Source: Collinsella sp.
GTDB lineage: Bacteria; Actinomycetota; Coriobacteriia; Coriobacteriales; Coriobacteriaceae
Reading direction: 5' to 3'
Length of the DNA: 64,000 nt
Assembly (NCBI GenBank): GCA_018380195.1
Contig: JAGZUC010000003.1
Coordinates: forward strand, 70,557 to 134,556
In this document: positions 34,976-43,210 of the stretch, piece by piece
How the letters are laid out: the number at the start of each line of letters is the position of its first letter
Position numbering within the stretch: position 1 is the stretch's first letter
Position numbers and translations under genes: made by a program
The notes under the pieces: model-generated
Database searches by the model: none
What the model was told of the DNA's origin: nothing
What the model saw: only the letters and a program-made list of their open reading frames with translations

Positions 34976-35602
34976 CTACGGGCGCACGACGCGCACGGCC
35001 TGCTCCATCTTCTCCACGATCACGTACATGTTGGTGACCTCGCCCACCGCAAGCTGGTCTTTAATGCCATAGTGGTCGAGGCAGGTACCGCAGGTAAGAA
35101 TCTCGACACCCTGCTCGGCCAGGCCCTTCAGGTCATCGAGCACCGGCGAGCCCTCGACGGTGAGCTTGGCGCCGCCGTTGTAGAACAGCATAGTCGCGGG
35201 CAGCTCCTCCTGCTGCGTCACGGCAAAGATAAACGCCTTCATGAGCTTGTGGCCCAACTCGTCGTCGCCACGGCCCATGCAATCGGTGTAGACGGAAATG
35301 ACGAGTTTGCCCTTGCCGGCGCTGGCGTCGCAAAAAGCAACACCGTCCTGCTCGGGGTCCGCAACGGCCACGGCACCGGCGGTCACGACAGTCACGTGCC
35401 ACTCGGCGTCCGAGACCTTCTCGACCGAGGCCGTGCAGCCCTTCTCCTGCGCCATCTTGGAGATGTTCTTGACGGCGGTCTCGTTATCGACCGCAGTCAC
35501 GACGGCGCCCTCGCCATTAAGCTGTTTGAGTGCCTTAAGCGTCTTGACGACGGGCAGCGGGCAGGCATCGCCCATGGCATTGACTTCAATTTTGGTAGAC
35601 AT
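34976..35602 (-). CDS. yedF: YedF, selenium metabolism protein (SirA-like plus DsrE-like)
   Basis: 208 residues. N-terminal SirA/TusA-like domain with the conserved CPLP motif (NAMGDACPLPVVKTL) and a C-terminal DsrE/F-like domain with ILTCGTCLDHYGI. The fused form is the YedF found in selenium-using bacteria, in contrast to E. coli where YedF is short. Its CPLP cysteine and CGTC cysteines may carry S or Se. It follows selD by 57 bp and precedes DUF3343. Start at 35602 after AAAGGAAAA. Confidence 0.92.
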   Translation of the reverse strand: MSTKIEVNAMGDACPLPVVKTLKALKQLNGEGAVVTAVDNETAVKNISKMAQEKGCTASVEKVSDAEWHVTVVTAGAVAVADPEQDGVAFCDASAGKGKLVISVYTDCMGRGDDELGHKLMKAFIFAVTQQEELPATMLFYNGGAKLTVEGSPVLDDLKGLAEQGVEILTCGTCLDHYGIKDQLAVGEVTNMYVIVEKMEQAVRVVRP

Positions 35603-35659
35603 AGTTTTTCCTTTCGAATAAATCGGTTTAGAACGGTACAGAGCTCAATAAACGTGTCG

Positions 35660-36709
35660 TTAACGGACAACGCGAACGGCAGGACCACCTGGCACCGGCA
35701 CGCACACGCGACCGACGACGGCGGCGATACGTCCTTCAGCATGTAGACGGCACGCAAGCTCATCAACATCGGCAGCAGGTGCCGCGATGAGTAGGCCACC
35801 AGACGTCTGCGGATCGTACAGCGCATCCAGCATGCCCGGCTCCAGATCCTCGTCGGCAGCCACACGCGGGCCAAAGAAGTCCTGGTTGCGGTAGGAGCCC
35901 GCGGGGATAATGCCCAGACGCGCCATGTCGAGCACCTGATCAAAGAGCGGCACCGATCCCGACGCAAGCTCAACTTGCACGCCCGAGCCCTCGGCCATCT
36001 CGCACGCGTGCCCGATCAGGCCAAAGCCCGTAATGTCGGTGCAGCCGTGAAGTTCGAGCCCCTCGGCCAGACGAATCGGCGCCTCGTTGAGGGTGCGCAT
36101 CGAGTCAAACATGGCTGCGGCCTCGTCCTGCTCGATAAGCTCGCCCTTAATGGCCGTGGTGATGATGCCCGAGCCGATCGCCTTGGTCAGCAGCAGAACA
36201 TCGCCCACGCGTGCGCCGCTGTTAGCGAGCATGCGGTCGAGCGCGACAAAGCCGCTCACGGACAGGCCGTACTTGGGCTCGTCGTCGTTGATGGTATGGC
36301 CGCCCGCGATGGAGCAACCCGCCTCGACGCACTTGTCGGCGCCGCCCGCCAGAATCTGACCGGCAACCTCGATGCCCAGACAACTGGGTATGCAGAGTAG
36401 GTTCATGGCATGGCTCGGCCGCCCGCCCATGGCGTAGATGTCCGACAGCGAGTTGGCCGCGGCAATCTGGCCAAACAGAAACGGGTCGTCGACCATCGGC
36501 GGGAAGAAGTCGATGGACTGCACAAGCCCCAGGTTCTCCCCTACGCGGAAGACGCTCGCATCGTCAGAAGTATCGAACCCCACGAGCAAGTTGTCGTTAT
36601 GCACATTTGGCAAGTCGCCCAGGACCTGGGCGAGGGCTCCAGGAGCCAACTTAGCGGCTCAACCGCTCGCGGCCGTCATAGACGTGAGCTTAATCTGATG
36701 GTCAGCCAT
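35660..36709 (-). CDS. selD: Selenophosphate synthetase SelD, itself a selenoprotein (TGA at 36659-36661)
   Basis: 349 residues when the in-frame TGA is read as Sec. Makes selenophosphate from selenide and ATP for SelA and for selenium cofactors. The N terminus reads MADHQIKLTSMTAASG-U17-AAKLAPGA, so Sec is at residue 17, with K20 after it, matching Cys17 and Lys20 of E. coli SelD. Sec at this place is known in many SelD proteins. The second cysteine of the usual CGC is Ala here. Other motifs: DDASVFRV, SIDFFPPMVDDP, GGHTINDDEPKYGL, DITGFGLIGHA and DPQTSGGLL. Start at 36709 after AGAGGAGG. Ordinary calling would start it at a TTG at 36649 and lose the active site. It is cotranscribed with yedF and probably with the ATPase activator upstream. 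Confidence 0.95.
36616..36661 (-). promoter_or_regulatory. Candidate SECIS element of selD
   Basis: After UGA (36659-36661) there are two hairpins. The nearer has GGCTC/GAGCC with a CTG loop, 11 bases after UGA. The farther has CGCCCA/TGGGCG with a GGTCC loop (36622-36626), 32 bases after UGA, and its loop resembles the GGTCT loop of fdhF. Either could be the SelB site. Confidence 0.6.
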
Positions 36710-36779
36710 CGATACCTCCTCTCATCGGGCAATCATTTTCTCCGAGTATACGCATGAATGCGAGCCTACGGCGGATGCA

Positions 36780-37544
36780 TTAATTGAGCGCCTGCGCGCG
36801 AATCGCCGCACCGATGGCACCGGCAAAGCGAGCCTGGGGCGAGGTGGTCACCGGCGACCCCAGTAGCTCGCCCAACCGCTCCACCACGAAGGCATTCTCG
36901 CACAGGCCACCGGTCAGGTAGTATGGAGCGCCCGCGGCCTGCCCGGCCATGGTCGCCACGCGCGAGACCACGCTGTCGATCACGCCACGCGCAATGTTCT
37001 CGCGCGGCTCGCCGCGACCGATCAGGCTGATGACCTCGCTTTCGGCAAACACCGTGCACATGCTGGAAATCTTGGTAGGCTCGCCGGTGCGGGCGAGGTC
37101 TGCCATCTGCTGCTGGGTAATGCCCAGGCGGTCGGCCATGATCTCCAAAAAGCGCCCCGTGCCGGCGGCGCACTTGTCGTTCATGGCAAATTTGGCCACG
37201 CGGCCGCCTTTAAGCTGGATGACCTTGGTGTCCTGACCACCCACATCGATCACGGTGCCATGGTCACCAAACAGACGCACGGCACCGGTGCCGTGGCAGG
37301 TGATCTCGGTCACGACCTTGTGCGCATAGGGCACGGCAACACGGCCGTAGCCAGTCGCGATCACGCGCACGTCGTCGGCAGCCACGTCATAGCCAGCCGC
37401 GGCAAGCTCGCCGCGCAGACGCTCGGCCGCATCGACCGACGAATATCCCGTCGGCATGACGCAGGTCCACGCAATGGCGCCATCCGTCTCCACGACCGCA
37501 GCCTTCGCGGCCGTCGAGCCTATGTCGATACCAATGCCAACCAC
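36780..37544 (-). CDS. ATPase activator of the 2-hydroxyacyl-CoA dehydratase family (YjiL/HgdC-like)
   Basis: 254 residues. ASKHA-fold ATPase that binds a 4Fe-4S cluster at a dimer interface and drives low-potential electron transfer to a partner. Motifs: GIDIGSTAAKAAV, VIDVGGQDTKVIQLK, NDKCAAGTGRFLE and SSMCTVFAESEVISL, whose two cysteines hold the cluster. The start is GTG at 37544 after GGAGG. It follows the broken dehydratase homologue by 50 bp and precedes selD by 70 bp on the same strand. The partner is likely the neighbouring dehydratase homologues. Confidence 0.9.
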   Translation of the reverse strand: MVGIGIDIGSTAAKAAVVETDGAIAWTCVMPTGYSSVDAAERLRGELAAAGYDVAADDVRVIATGYGRVAVPYAHKVVTEITCHGTGAVRLFGDHGTVIDVGGQDTKVIQLKGGRVAKFAMNDKCAAGTGRFLEIMADRLGITQQQMADLARTGEPTKISSMCTVFAESEVISLIGRGEPRENIARGVIDSVVSRVATMAGQAAGAPYYLTGGLCENAFVVERLGELLGSPVTTSPQARFAGAIGAAIRAQALN

Positions 37545-37594
37545 GGCATCCTCCTTCTATGCGGCAAAGCGGCTGTCCCCTTGCCGCGTTCGTC

Positions 37595-38758
37595 CTACAG
37601 GGTCTCGATAAAAGCGGCGATGCGGGTCTCGATCTGGCCCATGTCGCCATTGCTGTAGTCAGTCTCGATCTTCATATACGGAATACCCGCACCCTCGACG
37701 GCCTCCTGCATGCGCGCGCTCTCAACGTTGAAGGTGTGGCAGGCCTGTAGCACGCTCTCTACCACGCCATCGACATGATACTTCTCGCACATGGCCAAGG
37801 TGTTGTCCATGCGGCCGTCGTTGGGCGTCATGACCGAGCAATTAATGTCCAAGTAGCGATCGGCAATGGCGCGTAGGATATCGGGAGCGTCGGGGTCGAT
37901 CATCATGGCGGCCGTACGCTCGCCCGAGCAATCGTCCATGCACACGACCACGCCGCCGTTGGACTCGATGGTGCGACCTATCTTGTTGATCACACCGCCC
38001 ACCGGGCAACCGGTGATCAGAATGCGCTTGGCATCCGCCGCAACCGGGCGCTCGCCCGCGTCGTAGGCCTCGCGCAGCTTGGCAACCTTTTGCTCCAGCT
38101 GCTGCGTATAGGCGTCGATATCAAAGCTGAACGTACCGGCAAACATGGTGCTCATCAGATCGACGCCGCTCATGGCCGCCGGCTGGTTGGCCTGCAGCGC
38201 GAACATCTCGAGCTGGGCAGCACGCAAGCGATTGCGACGACGGACGGCGGCGCGCAGGTCATCGTCGGCAATCGTGATGCCGTAGAAGCCCTCGAGCTCC
38301 TCCTTGAGCAGGCGGCACTCCTCGTACCAGCCTTCACGCTCGTAGGCGCGATCGCGACCCTGCGGAAGATGCAGAATGTGCGTGCGCTTGAGCTCGTTGA
38401 GCAGCTCGTACATCTTCTTCTTGCCGTCGCAGGTGGTCTCACCGATGATCATGTCGCTAAAGTACGTAAACGGACACTTTTACGAGCAGGCAAAGCCGTA
38501 CGTCGACTTGATGAGCGGACACAGATTTGCCGGCAGCACCTTCTCGGCCTCGGGAATCACCTCATCGGACGTGCCGCACAGCGCCACGCTCGCAGCCCCC
38601 GCGGCATCGATAATCTCGAGCGGCGTGTAGCTGCACAGAAAACCGACCAGGCGATTACCCGCCTGCTTATAACCCTTGACGCGAATAAACGCCGCCTTGC
38701 GCTGCTCGTTGAACTCCTCAAACGTGGACGGCAACGGCTGCTCAATATTTTCCGACAT
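37595..38758 (-). pseudogene. 2-hydroxyacyl-CoA dehydratase/double-cubane homologue (YjiM-like), interrupted by TAA
   Basis: About 387 codons closely matching E. coli YjiM along the whole length. The frame is broken by a TAA at 38480-38482, directly between the motifs LCPLIKSTYGFACS and KCPFTYFSDMIIGETTCD. YjiM has Asp at that position. Everything else, including cluster cysteines, is intact and in the same frame, so this is a recent single-codon event, a sequencing error, or an unusual decoding event. The downstream part has an ATG at 38452 without a ribosome site. Its start at 38758 (MSENIEQPLP) lies 153 bp past the intact homologue. Reductive role on an unknown substrate expected if functional. 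Confidence 0.8.
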
Positions 38759-38911
38759 ATAACTCCTTAACAAACCTTTTAACCAACCAAGGAAACGGCT
38801 TTCCCAGGTGCCCGAGGTTGCCGTGAAAGATGAGCGCCGCATACTTTGGTAGCAAGCGACGGTTTGAACGGCAAGATCGGGTGCCTGGGGAAACCGCCGA
38901 GACGGATAGCC

Positions 38912-40195
38912 CTAAATGGTTTCCAAGAAAGCCTCAATCCTGGTTTGCAGCTGGCCTGCGTCCTCGCCGGCGTAGTCGGTGGTGATATGCATAAACGGAA
39001 TGCCCGCCTCCTCGGCGGCCTTCTCCACGGCAAACGACTCCATCTCGTAGAGCGTGCAGAACTGCAGGGCCACGTCGACGATGCCGTCGGCATGCAGGTC
39101 CTTGGCCATCTGGACAATGTCCTTCATACGCTGGTCGTTGGGCGTAAAGACGGCGCAGTTGATCTTAAAGTAGCGCTCGGCGATGGCATCAAGCATCTCG
39201 TCGACCGTCTCACCGGACTCGTCGACCAGATCCTTGTAGTAGCGCGAACCCGTGCAGGACTCCTCGCCCACCACGACGCCGCCGGCCTTCTCGATGAGGT
39301 TGAACAGCTTCCAGTTGGGCACAGCCATGGGCGTACCGGTGTACAGGATGCGCTTGGTCCCCTTGGGTGCCACGCCCTCGCCGGCCTCGACACGTTGCTC
39401 GCACTCAGCCGCCATATCATTAATGGCGCCGGTCAGACGCGGCGTGTCGTCCATAAAGGCGGCCTGAACGGTCAGCAGGCTGTCCAGACCGCTGATGGGC
39501 GCTGGGTCGGCAGTGCGCGTGGCAGCGAGGCGCTGCAGGGCGCGACGCTTCTCATTGACGGCGTGGATGGCGGCCTTCAGACGCTCAGGCGTAATCGTGA
39601 CGCCGCACTCTTCCTCGATCTTGGCGGCGAGCTTCTTGACCTCGGCCTTCCAGGTCACGAGCGTCGACTCGTCGTGCACGTTGGGAATATCCATGACGTA
39701 CATGCTCTTTTGCGTGGCAAAGAACTCGTAGGCCTTCTTCTTACCGTCGCAGGTGTTCTCGCCTACCACCAAGTCACTCGACTCAATGTAGGGGCAGACC
39801 TCGCCCAGCTTAAAGCCGGCAAAGCTCTTGATGAGCGGACAGGTGTTGCGCGGCAGGTGCTCCTCGACCTTGTCCGTTGCCCAGTCGGCACCCGAGCACA
39901 GGCCCACGGGGATGCCGTCACAGGCGAGCACAATCTCCTCGGGCACGTAGACGCAGAAGCTGCCAACAATCTTGGTGGCCTCGCCGGCCTCCTTCTTGTC
40001 GAGCATCTCCTTAATGCGGCCGCTGTGGATGTTGGTGGCGACAAAATCCAGGTAGGACGTGGACTTAGGGCGATTATTCTGCGTCAGGAACATATCGCCG
40101 TACATCTGGCCCACGGCACCCAGCAGCATGTCGTGGTCGGCAAGATTCATGCCGAGGCTCTCCCACATCGGATGGAAATCAAATTCTTCAGCCAT
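38912..40195 (-). CDS. 2-hydroxyacyl-CoA dehydratase/double-cubane cluster homologue
   Basis: 427 residues, intact. Cysteines in GSFCVYVPEE, NTCPLIKSFAGF, EVCPYIESSD, GENTCDGKKKAYEF and VGEESCTGSRYY match the DCCP/HgdB-type family that holds a double-cubane or 4Fe-4S cluster. It lacks a separate HgdA-like alpha partner nearby. The ATPase activator and the broken homologue lie downstream on the same strand. Relatives reduce small molecules such as acetylene in test assays; the natural substrate is unknown. Start at 40195 after GAGAGGGG. Confidence 0.85.
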   Translation of the reverse strand: MAEEFDFHPMWESLGMNLADHDMLLGAVGQMYGDMFLTQNNRPKSTSYLDFVATNIHSGRIKEMLDKKEAGEATKIVGSFCVYVPEEIVLACDGIPVGLCSGADWATDKVEEHLPRNTCPLIKSFAGFKLGEVCPYIESSDLVVGENTCDGKKKAYEFFATQKSMYVMDIPNVHDESTLVTWKAEVKKLAAKIEEECGVTITPERLKAAIHAVNEKRRALQRLAATRTADPAPISGLDSLLTVQAAFMDDTPRLTGAINDMAAECEQRVEAGEGVAPKGTKRILYTGTPMAVPNWKLFNLIEKAGGVVVGEESCTGSRYYKDLVDESGETVDEMLDAIAERYFKINCAVFTPNDQRMKDIVQMAKDLHADGIVDVALQFCTLYEMESFAVEKAAEEAGIPFMHITTDYAGEDAGQLQTRIEAFLETI

Positions 40196-40354
40196 GACGG
40201 TTCCCCTCTCGAACCAAAAACGGATAACAGCGGTATCGATGCACGACGGACGGCGATTGCCCGGCCGTGCTCAAACCCGGAATTTTAGGGAACCTGCTTT
40301 GCGGTCGATTATTTAGTTGTGCGTCGTCTCTCCCGGAGCCGTGAACATACCTGC

Positions 40355-40423
40355 TCATATGCGACTCCGAGCCATATACAGGGCGCGCGCGGCAACGCGG
40401 CGAATGTATGTCGTCTGCGGCAT
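40355..40423 (-). CDS. Possible 22-residue leader peptide
   Basis: Starts with ATG at 40421-40423 behind AAAGGAGGG, a near-ideal ribosome site, and ends in TGA at 40355. The product MPQTTYIRRVAARALYMARS is basic with five arginines. It follows a candidate promoter by 30 bases and lies in the 230-bp leader of the dehydratase/selenium run. It could be a regulatory upstream peptide. No relative recognised. Confidence 0.4.
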   Translation of the reverse strand: MPQTTYIRRVAARALYMARSRI

Positions 40424-40453
40424 GTGCGCACCCTCCTTTACAAGTTGAGGTCA

Positions 40454-40482
40454 ACTATATCAACGGTCATCGACTATGCGAA
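40454..40482 (-). promoter_or_regulatory. Candidate promoter of the dehydratase-selD run
   Basis: TTCGCA (40477-40482) and TATAGT (40454-40459) are 17 bp apart on the minus strand. An inverted repeat CAACGGT/ACCGTTG (40461-40467 and 40484-40490) flanks the spacer and may be an operator. The predicted leader of about 250 nt before 40195 is long. Bases 40491-40577 show no gene. Confidence 0.5.
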
Positions 40483-40577
40483 CACCGTTGACATTCGTAC
40501 GACAGCATCGTGTGCCGTGGTTTAATAAATAATTATCTTGATTGATAAGAGCTTGTCATTCCTCATTCGGCGAACGG

Positions 40578-40614
40578 CAAAAACAAAGCCGCCGAGGCTT
40601 ATATCCCCGACGGC
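40578..40614 (-). terminator. Terminator of modABC
   Basis: On the minus strand GCCGTCGGGG pairs with CCTCGGCGGC and is followed by TTTGTTTTTG, 12 bases past the modC stop. Confidence 0.85.
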
Positions 40615-40625
40615 ATTACCCGGCG

Positions 40626-41696
40626 CTATCGCCAAACCAAATGGATCCTGCTGGCATCAAAATGCATGCGCAGCGTCTCGCCTGCTTGCGGTAGCTCGTC
40701 GGCAGGCACGCCCACTTTGTTGACCTTCCACTGCAGACGCGTGGGCGCATCGCCGCGTGGCACGTCCAGCAGCACCAGACGCTCAAAGCGCGAATCGCTC
40801 ACTCGGGCCACGTGCAAATCGTAGCTGTTGCGACCCCGCTCCGCGCGATTGTCAACATGGAAGTAGCTTGCGCGAATGCCCAGATACGCCACATTATCGG
40901 GAACCTCGCGACCCACGTTAAAGGTCATGCCCCAGTCGAGCGCCTCGACTTCCTGAGGCCCAATCTTTCGTGCGCGGCTTGTGTTCTTGCACCCCGTCAG
41001 GCGCAGTGCCGCCAGCGTCTGCGGACGGCGGACCACGTCCTCGACGGAGCCGATCTCCTCCACATGCCCGTTATGCACAACGCAGATGCGCTCGCACAGG
41101 CGGCACGCCTCGTCGATATCGTGACTCACGTAGAGCACGGTGCGGTTGCATACGTCGAACAGGTCAAGCATGTTCTGTTCGAGGGCGCTCTTAAGATAGG
41201 AATCGAGTGCGCTCATGGGCTCGTCGAACATAAAAATGCCCGGATGCGCCGCCACCATGCGCGCAAGCGCCACACGTTGCTGCTGGCCGCCCGAGAGGCG
41301 CGCGGGATAGCGGTCGGCAAAATCGGCCAGACCGAAAATACCCAGATAGCGCTCGGCCAACCTTTTGCGCGCCGCGGCGTCGCCCGCGTCCTTTACACCA
41401 GCGCATACGTTATCGGCCACCGTCATGTTGGGAAACAGCTGATAGTTTTGGAACAACAGGGCGCATTTTCGCTCCTGGGGCGACAGGTTGATGCCCGCCG
41501 TCGAGTCAAAAAAGGTCACGCCGTTGACGACGATCTTGCCCTCGTCGGGCGTCTCCACGCCGGCAATGCAGCGCAAGGTGCAGCTCTTGCCGCATCCGGA
41601 GGCGCCAAGCAGCGCCACACGCTCCTCGCCGGCCTCAAGCTGCATGTCGAGGGTAAAGCCGGGATAGTGCTTTTTTATATCCAGAACGAGCGACAT
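40626..41696 (-). CDS. modC: Molybdate ABC transporter ATP-binding protein ModC
   Basis: 356 residues. ATPase of molybdate uptake. Walker A in LLGASGCGKSCTLR, signature LSGGQQQRVALARM, Walker B in IFMFDEPMS and a switch histidine in VSHDIDEACRL. The C-terminal 110 residues resemble a TOBE/MOP regulatory domain. It starts 3 bp after modB. It is the last gene of modABC and would feed the many molybdopterin enzymes in the window. Confidence 0.92.
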   Translation of the reverse strand: MSLVLDIKKHYPGFTLDMQLEAGEERVALLGASGCGKSCTLRCIAGVETPDEGKIVVNGVTFFDSTAGINLSPQERKCALLFQNYQLFPNMTVADNVCAGVKDAGDAAARKRLAERYLGIFGLADFADRYPARLSGGQQQRVALARMVAAHPGIFMFDEPMSALDSYLKSALEQNMLDLFDVCNRTVLYVSHDIDEACRLCERICVVHNGHVEEIGSVEDVVRRPQTLAALRLTGCKNTSRARKIGPQEVEALDWGMTFNVGREVPDNVAYLGIRASYFHVDNRAERGRNSYDLHVARVSDSRFERLVLLDVPRGDAPTRLQWKVNKVGVPADELPQAGETLRMHFDASRIHLVWR

Positions 41697-41699
41697 GGC

Positions 41700-43142
41700 C
41701 TATCGACCTCCCTGTAATGCGGCATCATCGCGCATGAGCTCGGCCAGTGCCTCGCGATCGATACGCAAGGCATCACCGCCCGCCGGGTCGAGCGAATCGC
41801 CCTGTCCGGCGAGATCTTTGGCCTGCTTACGTTCCGCACGGGAAAGGCCACGCTCGCGGTATTTTTGCGAATGCGCCGTGTACATGTTGATGAATAGGAT
41901 GACCAGGAAGCTGAACGCAATTACGACCACGACCCAAAAGAGGGCCACCGACGTGTTGCCGCCCATCCACTCAAAGTAGATGGCGATGGGGATGGTCTGC
42001 GTAATGCCGGCGTAGTTACCCGCAAAGAACAGGGTGCAGCCAAACTCGCCCATCGCGCGAGCGAAGGCGAGCACCGTGCCGGCGGCGATGGAGGGCCAGC
42101 CGAGCGGCATCATAAGCTTGGTGAAGATGCGACGCTCGGACCAGCCCAGCGTGCGCGCCGCATCGAGCATCTGCGTGTCGAGGCTCTCGAAGGCTCCGAG
42201 CGCCGTGCGGTAGACCAGCGGAAACGACACTACCACGGCAGAGATCACCGCCGCCGGCCACGTAAAGACGATCGAGACGCCGTGCGCGATAAGCCACCGA
42301 CCGACCCCGGTCGAGCGGCCAAACAGCATGAGGAGCAAAAAGCCGCAGACCGTGGGCGGCAGCACCATAGGAATCGTAAAGACCGAATCGAGCAGGCCCT
42401 TGATGCGACTCGAGGTACCCATAGTCTTCCACGCAGCGAACAGGCCCAGTGCAAAGGCAATCACTAGGGCGAGGCCGCTCGTTTTGATAGACACCCAAAA
42501 CGGGCGATAGTCGATGTCGCCCAAAAAGGAAGTCAGAGAGGTCAAGGGCCCCTGCTCATCCCGCAACACGACAGACGATGCCTCTACCATTTGAGCGCTA
42601 TCAAGCCAACGCGCGCCGCCCTTGGCATCACCCGAGGCCGATGCAATCACCACATAGCGGTCCCCATCCGCACCGCGCTCGTCAAAGCCATAGGTATACC
42701 CGCCGGCGTCAAACGTTGTTTCCGCCGTGACATACCAAGGAAGATCCACGTCCCCTAGCTGCACACCTCCCATGCAGTTTACGCTGTCGAGCTCACAGAC
42801 GAGGGCCTTGAGACCCGATACGCACTCGTTGTCCTGCGGATCCAATCCATACTTCTCGACCGCCTTGGGCGATATCCACACCACAACGCGATCGGCAGCA
42901 GGCGCCACTACAAGGTCCACGTCCTCGTCAACGGGAAACCGGTAGCCCTCAGGCTGGCCCTCCATGGAACGAGCGGTCCCCTTGGCCAACCGCTCAAAAC
43001 CCTCGATCCCATAGGAAAGCCCATGGGCGGTCGCAGCAACCTGAGCTCCATCCTCAGCGTCTCCAGCAAACGCAAATCCCGGCACCCAGCAAAGCGTGAA
43101 GGTTAAAGCACAGGCGACAAGGATGCGGAATCTATTAAGCAC
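41700..43142 (-). CDS. modB: Molybdate ABC permease ModB with a large extracytoplasmic N-terminal domain
   Basis: 480 residues against 220-240 for an ordinary ModB. A signal peptide (FRILVACALTFTLCWVPGFA) is followed by about 185 extracytoplasmic residues unlike ModB, then the membrane part with five or six helices. The permease loop GAFESLDTQMLDAARTLG contains the EAA-type coupling motif, and the FMN-free ModB signature GRAxGEFG appears as ARAMGEFGCTLFFAGN. The C-terminal tail (42 residues) is polar. The GTG start at 43142 follows TTGGAG. The extra domain could be a second binding or anchoring domain; it has no clear family. Confidence 0.85.
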   Translation of the reverse strand: MLNRFRILVACALTFTLCWVPGFAFAGDAEDGAQVAATAHGLSYGIEGFERLAKGTARSMEGQPEGYRFPVDEDVDLVVAPAADRVVVWISPKAVEKYGLDPQDNECVSGLKALVCELDSVNCMGGVQLGDVDLPWYVTAETTFDAGGYTYGFDERGADGDRYVVIASASGDAKGGARWLDSAQMVEASSVVLRDEQGPLTSLTSFLGDIDYRPFWVSIKTSGLALVIAFALGLFAAWKTMGTSSRIKGLLDSVFTIPMVLPPTVCGFLLLMLFGRSTGVGRWLIAHGVSIVFTWPAAVISAVVVSFPLVYRTALGAFESLDTQMLDAARTLGWSERRIFTKLMMPLGWPSIAAGTVLAFARAMGEFGCTLFFAGNYAGITQTIPIAIYFEWMGGNTSVALFWVVVVIAFSFLVILFINMYTAHSQKYRERGLSRAERKQAKDLAGQGDSLDPAGGDALRIDREALAELMRDDAALQGGR

Positions 43143-43210
43143 GAAAAGCTCCAAGCGAATACAAGGACGGAGTGAAACACAAAACGATGGAATTATCGCG
43201 CCAAGCCGCA

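Noticed and set aside
38480..38482. Recoding (selenocysteine or pyrrolysine) at the broken dehydratase homologue
   Set aside because: The codon is TAA, not TGA or TAG, and homologues have Asp there.
40188..40454. Longer minus-strand frame over the dehydratase leader
   Set aside because: It runs into the start of the real gene in another frame and lacks a ribosome site at its own start.
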